Of a stretch of DNA of 64,000 bases, positions 37,001 through 48,800 are shown piece by piece. How positions within the stretch are numbered: position 1 is the first letter of the stretch; the number at the start of each line of letters is the position of its first letter. The position numbers and the translations under genes are program-made. Below the pieces are notes generated by a model that did no database searches, was not told the DNA's origin, and saw only the letters and a program-made list of their open reading frames with translations. This stretch comes from Odobenus rosmarus divergens (lineage: Eukaryota; Chordata; Mammalia; Carnivora; Odobenidae): positions 2,334,737 to 2,398,736 of the forward strand of contig NW_004450582.1 in NCBI RefSeq assembly GCF_000321225.1, written 5' to 3'.

Positions 37001-40000
37001 GGTATTAACTTTGTTAAGCTATTTATAGATATTGGATAATAACACTTTATCTGATATGTCATTTGTCAATGATATATGTCAGAATATTCTACCATTCTGT
37101 AGGCTGCCTTTTAGTTTCGATTGTTTCCTCCACTGTCCAGAAGATTTTTATCTTGATGAAATCCCAATAGTTCATTTCTCCTTTTGTTTGCCTCACCAGC
37201 ATCAATGTGTCTAGTAAGAAGTTGCTACAGACCAGGTAAAAAGGTTGCTGCCTGTGTTCTTCTCTAGGATTTTGATGGCTTCCTGTCTCACATTGAGGTC
37301 TTTCATCCATTTTGAATTTATTTTTGTGCATGTTGTAAGAAAGTGGTCCAGTTTCATTATTCTGCATGTGGCTGTCCAATTTTCTCAACACCATTTGTTG
37401 AAGAGACTTTTTTCCACTGGATATTTTCTTTCTTGCTTTGTCAAAGATTAGTTGACCATACAGTTGTGGGTCCATTTCTGGATTCTATATTCTGTTCCAC
37501 TGATCTGTGTGTCTGTTTTTGTGCCAGTACCATACTGTCTTGATGATTACAGCTTTGTAGTACAGCTTTGACATCTGGAATTGTGATGCCTGCCACTTTG
37601 GTTTTCTTTTTCAGGATTGCTTTGGCTATTCAGCATCTTTTGTGGTTCCACACAAACTTTAGGATTGTTTGTTCTAACTCTGTGAAAATGCTGGTGGTAT
37701 TTTGATAGGGATTGCATTAAATATGTAGATTGCCTTGGGCAGTATAGACATTTTCACAATATTTGTTCTTCCTGTCCATGAGCACAGAATGTTTTTCCAT
37801 TTCTTTGTGTCCTCTTCAATTTCTTTCATAAGTGTTCTACAGTTTTCAGAGTACGAATCTTTTACCTCTTTGGTTAGGTTTCTTCCTAGGTATCTTACGG
37901 TTTTTGGTGCAATTGTAAATGGGATCGATTCCTTGATTTATTTTCTGCTACTTCATTATCGATGTATAAGAAATGCAACAGATTTCTGTACATTGATTTT
38001 ATATCCTGCAACTCTGCTGAACTCATGTATCAGTTCTAGCAGTTTTTTGGTGGAGTCTTTCAGGTTTTCTACATAGTGTATCATGTCATCTGCAAACAGT
38101 GAAAGTTTGACTTCTTCCTTGCTGATTTGGATACCTTTTCTTTTTGTTGTCTAATTGCTGAGGCTGACTCCCAGTACTATGCTGCATAGTAATGGTTAGG
38201 GCGCCTGGATGGCTCAGTTGGTGAAGTGTCTGCCTTCAGCTCAGGTCATGATCCCAGGGACTTGGGATTGAGCCCCGCATCGGGCTCCCTGCTCAGCAGG
38301 AAGCCTGCTTCTCCCTCTCCCACTCCCCTGCTTGTGTTCCTGCTCTCGCTGTCTGTCAAATAAATAAATAAAATAAATAAATCGATAGACAGACAGACAG
38401 ACAGATAGTAATGGTTAGGGCAGACATCCATGTTGTGTTCCTGACCATAGAGGAAAAGCTCTGTTTCTCCCCATTGAGGATGATAATAGCTGTGGGTCTT
38501 TCATATATGGCCTTTACAATGTTGACGTATATTCCGTCCATACCTACTTTGTTAAGGGTTTTTATCAAGAATGGATGCTCCATTTTGCCAAATACTTTTT
38601 CTCCATCTATAGAGGGGATCATATGGTTCTTTTCCTTTCTTTTATTAACATGGTGCATCACGCTGATTGATTTGCAAATACTGAACCAACCCTGAAGCCC
38701 AGGAATGTCACTTTATCATGGTGAATAATTCTTTTAATATACCATTGGACTGGATTTGTTAGTTATCTTGTTGAGAATTTTTGCATCCACGTTCATCCAG
38801 GATATTGGCCTGTAATTCTCTTTACTAGGGTCTTTGGTTTTGGAATCAAGGTAATACTGGCCTTGTAGAATGAGTTTAGTAGTTTTCCTTCCATTTGGTA
38901 TTTTGTGAACAGTTTGAGAAGAATGGGTATTAATTCTTCTTTAAATGTCTCATAGAATTCCCCTGGGAAGCCATCTGGCCCTGGAATTTTGTTTGTTGGA
39001 GGATTTTTGATTACCGACTCAATTTCATTGCTGGTTATGAGTCTGTTCAAATTTTCTATTTCTTCCTGTTTCAGTTTTGGTAGTTTGTATGTTTCTAGGA
39101 ATTTGTCCATTTCTTCCAGATTGCCCAGATTGTTGGCATATAATTTTTCATTAACATTCTAAGTGTATTTCTGTGGTGTTGGCTGTGATCTCTCCTCTCT
39201 CACTTGTGATTTTATTCAGGTCCTTTCTCTTTTCTTTGTGATAAGTCTGGGTTTTATCACTTTTATTAATTCTTTTAAAGAATTAACAGTTCCGTTCTTA
39301 GTTCCATTGCTCTGTTCTACTGGTTTTTTATTTCTATATCATTTATTTCTACTTCAATCTTTATTATTTCCCTTCTTCTGCTGGCTTTAGGCTTTATTTG
39401 CTGTTCTTTTTCTAGCTCCTTTAGACATAAAGTTAGTTTGTGTATTTGAGCCTTTTCTTGCTTCTTGAGGTAGGCCTGTACTGAAATATACTTCCCTCTT
39501 AGGACTGCCTTTGCTGCATTCCAAAGGTTTTGGACTGCTGTATTTTCATTTTCATTTGCATCCATGTGTTTTTTTAAATTCTTAATTTCCTGGTTAACCC
39601 ATTCATTCGTTAGAATGCTCTTTAAGCTCCATGTATTTGTGGCCTTTCCAAAATTTTTCTTATGGTTGAGTTCAAGTTTCATAGTGTTGTGATCTGAAAA
39701 TATTCATGGTATGATTTCAATCTTTTTGTACTTGTTGAGGGCTGATTTATGACCCAGTACGTACTCTATTCTGGAGAATGTCCATGTGCACTCAAAAAGA
39801 ATGTGTATTCTGGGCACCTGGGTTGCTCAGTCTGTTAAGTGCAAGTCCCAAGTCGGGGGCGGGGGTGGGGGTGGTCCCTGCTCAGCAGGAGGTCCGCTTC
39901 TCCCTCTGCTCTTTCCCTTTGCCCCTTTCCCTGCTCATGCACGCACACTCTCTCTCACAAAAATAAATAAAATCTTAAAAAGAAAAGAAAAATGAATGTG

Positions 40001-42808
40001 TATGCTGCCTTAGGATGAAATGTTCTGAATATATCTGTTAAGTCCATCTGGTCCAGTGTGTCATTCAAAGCCATTGTTTCCTTGTTGATTTTCTGCTTAA
40101 ATGATTTATCCATTGCTGTAAATGGGATGTTAAAGTCCCCTACTATTACTGTATTATTATCAGTGAGTTCCTTCATGTTTGCTATTAATTGATTTATATA
40201 TTTGGGTGTTCCCAAGTTGGGGGCATAAATATTTACCATTGTTAGATCTTCTTGGTGGATAGACCCCTTAATTATGATATGGTGCCCTTCTTCATTGCTT
40301 GTTACAGTCTTTGGTTTAAAATCTAGTTTGTCTGATATAAGTATGGCTACTCCAGCTTTCTTTTGACATCCATTAGCGTGACAGATGGTTCTCCATCCCC
40401 TCACTTTCAATCTGGAGGTGCCTTTAGGTCTAAAATAAGTCTCCTTTAGGCAGCATATAGATATGTCTTGCAGCATATAGATGTGTCTTTTTTTTTATAT
40501 CCATTCTGATACCCTATGTCTTTTGATTAGAGCATTTAGTCCATTTACATTCAGAGTAACTACTGATAGATATAATTTAATACCATCGTGTTACCGGTAA
40601 AGTGGGTGTTTCTGTGCCTTTCTAGTCCTTGTTGCTTTTGGTCTTTTTTTCCCCACTCAGAGTCCCCTTTAATATTTCTTACAGTGCTGGTTTAGTGGTC
40701 ATGCACTCATTTAGTTTTTGTCTGTCTGGGAAACCCTTTATTACTCCTTCTATTCTGAATGACAGCCTCTTGGCTGCATATTTTTCCCATTCAGCATGCT
40801 GAATATATCATGTCACTCCCTCTGGCCTGCCAAGTTTCTGTGGACAGATCTGTTGTGAATCTGATCTGTCTTTCCTTGTAGGTTAAGGACTTTTTTTTCC
40901 CTTGCTGCTTTCAGGATTCTTTCCTGTATTTTGTGAATTTGACTATAATATGCCTTGGCGATGGTCAGCTTTTTCTTGGATTTAATGGGAGTTCTCTGTG
41001 CTTCTTGGATTTTGATGTCAGTTTCCTACCCCAGATTAGAGAGTTTTCAGCTATAATTTGCTCGGATAAGTCTTCTGCCCCCTTTTCTCTCTCTTCTTCT
41101 TCTGGGACTCCTATGATACAAATGCTACTATGCTTTAAGGAGTCGATGCGTTCCCTAAGTCTACATTTGTAGTCCAGTATCTTTTTTCCCTCTTCTTTTC
41201 ATGTCACTGATTTTTGTGATTGTTGGGAAAGCCTGTTATATTCCTGCTCTGGAGAGGAATGGCTATATTAAGAGGAGGTTAAAAAAAAAAAAAAAAGGCA
41301 GCTAGATTCTATTTCCCCTAGAGCTGAAGCTTTAAAGCATTCTAGTTAGTAGACGTGGTGCTATATAGGGTTCATGCTGGTCTTCTGCGGGAGGGGCGTG
41401 CTGTGCTGATTCTTCAGGCGGACTTGCCCTAGTGAAGATGCACCTGCAGGGTGCATGGGGGCAGGGTTTGGTGTAAGCAGCTCTGGCCTCCACTGGGTGG
41501 TGGTATTTTGCTCACTCTAGTAGGTCAGTGCTGAAGTGGGGGAGGAATGGCATCAGCCCCCTCTCTTGTACCTGGAACCCGTGCAGGATAGTGAGTTCAC
41601 CCCTGCCACTCTTCTGTGAGGAAGTCCTCACAGAAGAGCAAACAATCACCCTTCTTGTGTCTCCAGTTTCTGTCAGATTCCTGCCTTCACCCTGTCTGTG
41701 TCCAAGCTGTATGCCTGCCAGGGGGCACAGTACTCCTGTGTTTTATCTCAGGCATGTGGCTGGGTTTCAAAACTCCAAGTTTTAAGGATCAACACTGATC
41801 CTCTGGGGCAGGGTCTTGCCATGATTTTGCTGTTTGCTGTTTTGTCCCAGAAAAGCAGTCGCACGACCAGGCAGCAGTTCAGAGTTTATGGTAAGTGCAG
41901 CAAAAAGCCAGCACCAAGGATTGCTGCCCTAAGCCAGTGTCTTTATTCCTATGCTAGGAAACAAGGCAGCACCACTTCTTTTGTCCCTGGACAGGCTGTG
42001 CCACCACTCCCAAATGCACTCCAAGAGAGGGAATTGTTTCTCCCTGTGCGACCCAGGGGATCCTCAGACCATGCTGCCCACTCCCGGGTCTCTGTCCTCC
42101 TTCCCCACAGGAGCACGACTATGCCTGCCAGGCACAAACGGGGTGATGGCAAGGCCTTCTAAAACTTCAGACTTTGTGATCCACTGCTTATAATAACTTT
42201 CAGTAGTTAGTCCCTCTCCTTTTCCCAGTCAATAGTTTGGGGGAAAAATTTTTCTAGTGTAATCCCCTGTACACTGCTTTTCTCTCTCCCTCCCTCTCCT
42301 CTCTCCATAATCAGGGCTCCCTCTCCTCCTACAGTTCTTTTCTCCCCCAAATCAACTCTCTGCAGCTTCTATGTACCACAATGTAACTGTTTCTCTACCC
42401 TAGTTGTGTAGCTTCCTCCCTCAAACTGATTTCTTGGGTGTTTAAAATGATCTGATATTTACCTAGCTTGATAGTACCAATGTACTTGAGAGATGAGGCA
42501 AGCATAGGGTCCCCTTACTTCTCCAGCATTTTAACTCCTCCCCATGAATGAATAAAAACTGTAATTTAGGTCCTAAATCTCCCAGCAGTCTCTAGGAGGA
42601 TTTTTACTTTACTATCAACAGAAAATATTGACTTACTCTATGAGGACACATGAACTATAATAAAAGACATACAAACGCATGCATTCTAGTTAGACAGCCT
42701 ATGTTCTCATTAAGTCAATAATACCTACATAAGACTTAAAAAGTTTTAATTATTCTCCCTCTCGCATTCCCCCTGCTTGTGTTCCTCTCTCGCTGTGTCT
42801 CTGTCAAA

Positions 42809-42843
<35 letters not shown>

Positions 42844-45800
42844 AATAAAATAAAATCTTAAAAAAAAAAAAAAAGGTGGCGCCTGGGTGGCTCAGTCGTT
42901 AAGCTTCTGCCTTTCGGCTCAGGTCATGATCCCAGGGTCCTGGGATCAAGCCCCACATTGGGCTCCCGGCTCCACGGGAAGCCTGCTTCTCCCTCTCCCA
43001 CTCCCCCTGCTTGTGTTCCCTCTCTCACTGTGTCTCTCTCTGTCAAATAAATAAATAAAATATCTTTAAAAAAACAAAAAGTTTTAATTATACAACTAGT
43101 TGATCTATCATATTACAAATGTATTAAAGGTTGGCTTCAACCTTCATATTCAGCCAAAATTTGCCATATGGTTTCGGCTTAGGTTTTGGGAAGCCTAAAC
43201 AGCTAAATACCTACTGTAACATCATTTATGGCACCTCTAAAATTATGCTTGATTAAAGAATGTATCATTTCATCAGATCTCATTCTCATTAGCATGACAA
43301 CAAATATACAAAAAAGCTTATCATACCCAATAATCTACTTTCAAAAATAACTAAGCACTCTATAAACAGAACTTGAAGTGAAGATCTCCTTAATTTATAA
43401 AGTACATAAAAATGTATTAAATATATGTTAAAATATAAAAGTTTAACTATAAATGCATATTATTGCAAAAGTAGAATGATGTAGAGATTAAAAATGATTG
43501 TGAAAACTATTAGTTTTACATACAAAAACAATTAAGAACAGTCAGGTAATTAAATAAATACAAAATAGACTAACACTATGACTAGTAGAGTACATTAGCT
43601 AGCTAATTTTGGGAAAAAATACACCCTTTGTGTCAACAAATGGTCATAAAATTTTAAGAAAACAAAATAATTAAATGAATAACTCTGATACCCGCCGAAG
43701 TGTTTAGGGTATATAAGCATTCACAAAACTAAGCAAAATCTTTTAAGTTATTTATTTCATTTCAAACCATGGTCTATCAGGAAAAGTTCTATGTTTAAGA
43801 ATATATCTTCTGACCATGAATTAAAAAGTGTCAACTTAGGCTCAATACTTCATAAGGAGGAAAAACTCCAAAAATCACACAAAACAATGTCTATGAGAAA
43901 TCACCTCCTACCTGACATATTAAAATATACTAAGGATTAGGAAAAAAAAGAAATTAGAGAAAAATGAAGTAACCCCCCAAAATCTTGCTCATTCACTAAA
44001 AAGTAAGCATCTTTCAGTGCTGCAAACATGAATGAGAGTGTCTAAGAGTAATGTGGTAGCACGTAGGGCTAACAAATATTGTTATTATACTATGCGAGCA
44101 TTTACATCAATAATTACATTTTTATATAAAATTTCAGATTTCCTCTTGTATCCCAGATGTAAATTTGTAAGAGATTGTTATTTGGCTCCTGTCCAATATT
44201 AATTCTGATCATCCACTCACATTTACTCTTAACAACCTTATAAAATACTACAAGCACTATTTTATGAGAAAACATACTCAGAGGGTAAGTACACTACTAA
44301 TGGCTACATGACAAATTTAAAAAAACAAAAGGCTTACATATCTCACTTATGAAATTTTGCACTTTAGAATCTGTTTCTTATATTTCATAGTTACTATATC
44401 AATAAGAGAGAAACCAGCAGCAATTTCACTATTACACATGATTCCTATCCACTTTTGCCTATCTTTACAACAGTGGGAATAAATGTGAAGCCAGAAATGA
44501 AGAATAAGAAAGTTTAAGAATGCATACAAAATGTATGCTTCTTAAGAACAAGGAAGACATACAATTTTACAGATTTCAAATACAGGTACAATCAATTTCT
44601 CCTTTTTGCAAATACTGGAAAGTATACAGACATATACAAACATAATAATATAATATGTCATGGGGGAAATTTATAAAAGAGAAAAGAAGCAAACATTTTA
44701 TAGTAAATCAGAGAGAGAAGAACGTATTTTTTAAATTGTTCCAATTTGGAAGATGTGAGTGATGAATGCACAAAGGATTTTTAACACATGGTACGGATGA
44801 TACGTGGTTTGTCATTTCCTCTTATAAGCATATATCATGTGGAGTGATATACTTTAATTCATAATGCTTGCCTCAAAGCCTAAAAAATTTCACCCAGATT
44901 AGGAAAAATTACTAAAAGCTAAATTAAAATTCTAACTTTTCATTCGAATAAACTCTCTCTCAAATACCATCTTAACATTATTTCTTAGATAATTAAAAAC
45001 TTAATAAAAATCATCTCTAGGATATTCTATTTACTTTCTTCTTCAAATAAAAATAGCCACTTCCACAAACATACACAAATGTTCAATTATCTAAATAGGC
45101 CATTAACATGACTACTACATTTCTATTATTAAGCCTACACAGTGACTTACCAATTCTTGGGGTAGCAGTGCTCTGTTCTGCAGGAGATGAAGTACTAAAA
45201 GCAGAAATTGGAATTTTCATCTGTATAGGACCTCGATTATTTGATGGACTATACAGTCCTGATGGGCCTACTGTAGGTAAAGAAGTCCTTGTGGCTTGTA
45301 CAATAGAGTGTGCTGTTGGAACAGCCTGTACAGCAAGCGTTGTTCCTAATGGTGCAGCACTGGCAGGAGAGTTCCTTTGAATACTAGGACTGGCCACAGA
45401 AGGAACATTGTTTGGTTTAGTGGGGTTTGGCAAGGCTGGCAAGGACACTGGATTTTTGGTAAGACCACTCACTGTAGGTGGGCTTTGTACAGAAATGAAC
45501 TCAACGTTGCCAGATGGTTGATTGGTCACTAAAGTCCCTGGATGGCTCTGTAGGAGTTGAGGCTGGGAGGATACCGCAACAGGTACATGCAAAATCACTG
45601 GTAAAGGTTGTAAAGAGATTGTAGGTTGGGGATTTCCACTAGGCACCTGAGTAGTTGCAACTACTGTAGCTGTGTTGGGTGCAGGAAGAACTGACGTTGC
45701 TGTTAGAGAACCAGAAGTCACTGGAGTCTGCAACTTAGGTTGACTACTGACAACTGTTGGAGGAGTTACAAGACTGGTTGAAGATACTATAAAAAGAAAA

Positions 45801-48800
45801 AAGAAGTCTCAGTTTAAATGGCTGTCTTCATTTATCAGCTAGCATAATACAACACGATAAAATTTAACGAACTGCAGTAGATACAGTAAAGTCTTTTATA
45901 ATAAAGTTTCTTCCAGATTTAAGTTCTGGAAATTCTTGGAATTAAATTTATAGAAGCATTTTTCATCTATGTTTGGCACACAGCTTATGATTAATATGGA
46001 AGACTGCTATCTCAGTATCAAAACAGTGTCTGAAAATTATTATCATCACTTCAGAGTAACTGGAAAAATGACTGAAAAACACTGAAAACTTGGTAAAATT
46101 GTACAGATATTTTTGAAACTACAGTAAAAACATAAATGCCCTAGGACACTGACAATATATAAACTCAAACAGACAATCTAGTAAGAGTCATCACTATTTT
46201 TTTAAATCTATTTATTTGAGAGAGAAAGAGAGAGCATACAGAGAGGGTGAGGGAGAAGCAAGCTCCCCACTGAGCAGGAAGCCCGATGTGGGACTCGATC
46301 CCAGGGCTCTGGGATCATGACCTGAGCCAAAGGCAGTCGCTTAACCGACTGAGCCACCCAGGCGCCCAAGAGTCATCACTATTAATGAATAAAATAAGCT
46401 TGGTCATGGTATTTTATCACTTGGACCATGTGTGAAACCTCTATCTGTGAATCAAATTTTACTGAATTACCGGCAGGAGCTAGTATGGGGAGGCTCCCTC
46501 TACTGACACTCTAGTGACATTATAGGATTTGGGAAATAAAAGAGTAAAGATGGGAGATGAATTAAGAAATAAGGGAACTGATACCAAAGACCAGAAAAAA
46601 ATCAAAATGCTGGTCACTGGCATTTTACAATAATTTTGGTTTAACTATTTGTTTATTCTCAATTAAATGGGTTTCAGACTGATGATCAAGTGTCTTTCTC
46701 ACGGATCTGTACTCTTTCCAAAGTCAAAGGCACACTAGAGCAGCAATCTTCAGTGTTATCCAGGGCAGGACACCTGGGATTACAGAGACCCTCTCAGGGA
46801 GTTGGCAATGTCAAAACTATTTTTATAACAATAATAAGACATTACTTGACTTTTTCACCATGTAAATATTTGCACTGATAGAGCAAAAGCAATGGTGAGT
46901 AAAACTTGATGCCTTTTTCACCATGTAAATATTTGCACTGATAGAGCAAAAGCAATGGTGAGTAAAACTTGATGCCTCAGTACAAAACTCAAGGCAGTGA
47001 GTGGTACCTAACTCTCACTGCATTCTTTACCACTACATATTTACAGTAAAAGACAAAGTGAGCTTCACTGAAGAATGTCCATGATTTAGTAGTAAGAACT
47101 ATTTATTTTATTAAATCTGAACCCATGAATACAGGTCTTCTGAATATGCTGTGTGAAGAAATAGGAAATACACAGTAAGCATTACCACTGTATGCCGAAG
47201 TAGCATGGCTGGCTCAGGGAAAAGCGCTTATATTATTATTGTCTGAGTTATAAAGCTAACAGCGTTTTTCATGGAAGACCATTTTTACTTGAAAGAAGGA
47301 TTTATAGACATACTGTGATTATTCACATTTGGGTATTTGACTAATCTTTTCTTGAAAATAAACCTTGGCAGTCAATTCAAAGAAAATAAGTGCAATGGTA
47401 CAGTTTACTGAGTTTATTGGCAATGATACATTTGAGTTTGAAAAATCAGAATTTTGGAAAAACTTGTATATGCCACTGAGAGCATGACAACTTCCCAAAT
47501 CTTCAAAGACTTTTCTGACAAAAATCGACAGTGAAATAAATAAATGTGATTTTTTAAAAGTTTAATGAGATATGTCAACAATTGAAGCCTTATATAACTC
47601 AGTGAATATTTTCCAAATGATTGATGAATGATATTAGCAAAAGATCCATCCAAGTACAAGATAGACAAATGGATTTTTTTTTTTTTTTTTTTTAAAGAAT
47701 GGGGGCCGGGGGTGGGAAGGGGGCAGCCAGAGATGGGAGAGAGAATCCCAAGCAGGCTCCATAGTGGGCATGGAGACCAACCAAAACCAAGAGTCAGACG
47801 CTTAACTGACTACACTACCCAGGTGCCCCCAGACAAATGGATTTTAATGAAAAAGTCAAAAAAATTCATTGTTATGGTTTCACATTCCATTTTTCAACTA
47901 ACCTTTAAAAAACTACTGCCTGTGTCAAAGAAAAATATCCACAAATACTCTAAAAGGGCTAGCCCTTTTGCAACTATCTATTTTTATTAGGCTGAATTTT
48001 CTTCACATATTTCAATCAAAACAACAAATTGCAACAGACTGAATGCATAGATATAAGAATCTAGCTATCTTCAACTGTCTTAATGTTTTAAGTGTAAGAG
48101 AATTTGTAAAACTGTAAATAGTAACTCTTCTCACTAATTGTTTTTAGCTTGAAAAAGTTATTTTTCATTAAAACATGTTATTTGTGTTACATGATATAGG
48201 TTTGTTATTATTTTTAAATAGACATTTAAAAATTTTTATGTTTTGGTGCCTGGATGGCTCAGTTGGTTAAGTGACTGCCTTCGGCTCAGGTCATGATCCC
48301 GGAGTCCCAGGATCAAGTCCCATGTCGGGCTCCCTGCTCAGCAGGGAGTCTGCTTCTCCCTCTGACCCTACCCCCTCTTGGGCTCTCTCTCTCACTCTCT
48401 CGCAAATAAATAAATACAATCTTTTAAAAAAATAAAAAATAAAAATTTTTATGTTTTAATTTCTACTACAGTAAAAATCAATTAATATAAGCCACATTTA
48501 CATTATTATTATAAGACTATACCAGGATACAGAAACCAGAAAATTTGAGAATCACTAGACTTGAATTTCTATATTTGCATTCATATCTATAATCCTGATT
48601 TTTAAATAAATTTTTGTACTTATTTAATTTCAGATAAATACCTCATTCCCTTAGATCATTTCAATTTCAGAAAGATGTAATAAGAGAGAACCAAAGACTT
48701 CAATTCCTAAGAAAATGAATTTTCTTTAAAAAATTAAAGAGTTTTCTTTAAAAAATTAAAAAAATATTACCTGTATTCACAGGGGTTGGAAAAGTTGGTG

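Larger units (their letters stand above)
37089..40476 (-). pseudogene. L1 ORF2 remnant, - strand
   Basis: Open pieces on the - strand: 39955-40476 (apurinic-type endonuclease with [20 protein letters not shown] and VGDFNIPF), 39317-39682, 38793-39110 ([19 protein letters not shown]), about 38356-38661, and 37089-37475 (C-terminal domain). Frame shifts, stops and two SINEs separate them. The catalytic acidic pair of FADD is kept. Confidence 0.88.
36106..42543 (-). mobile_element. Near full-length LINE-1, - strand, with 5' UTR and target-site duplication
   Basis: The 3' end is at about 36106 and the 5' end near 42535, flanked by atgaatgaat on both sides. Without two SINE insertions it is about 6 kb. 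Read on the - strand there is a GC-richer 5' UTR (about 41290-42535), a shortened ORF1 region (about 40600-41280), ORF2 with the endonuclease motif GDFNIP (near 40124-40141), the RT piece [11 protein letters not shown] (near 38950), the catalytic FADD at 38085-38096, and the 3' UTR. Stops and frame shifts break ORF2, so it is not active as read. Confidence 0.92.
28336..45150 (-). other. ATF7IP: Large ATF7IP intron (16.8 kb) with an inverted pair of L1 elements
   Basis: The intron contains a + strand L1 at about 29420-35040, a near full-length - strand L1 at 36106-42543 and SINEs inside and beside them. The stretches 28336-29415 and 43091-45150 are AT-rich with no feature recognised. Confidence 0.85.
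46730..48562 (+). mobile_element. Old hAT-type DNA transposon remnant
   Basis: The 3' end reads gaaaatttgagaatcactag, the usual end of Charlie/Tip100-type hAT elements. Decayed transposase text is recognisable: aaagatccatccaagtacaa, then ttgttatggtttcacattcc, then gctgaattttcttcacatat and gcaacagactgaatgcatag, the last matching the hAT C-terminal dimerisation segment (RNRLNA-like). Frames are broken. Two SINEs interrupt it at 47678-47830 and 48245-48440. I cannot name the exact family. Confidence 0.7.
45787..48770 (-). other. ATF7IP: ATF7IP intron
   Basis: The intron contains a SINE at 46199-46367 and an old hAT transposon at about 46730-48562 with two SINEs inside it. Confidence 0.85.

Noticed and set aside
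41698..42162. 154-codon open frame in GC-richer DNA
   Set aside because: It lies antisense in the L1 5' UTR, where open frames arise without coding meaning.
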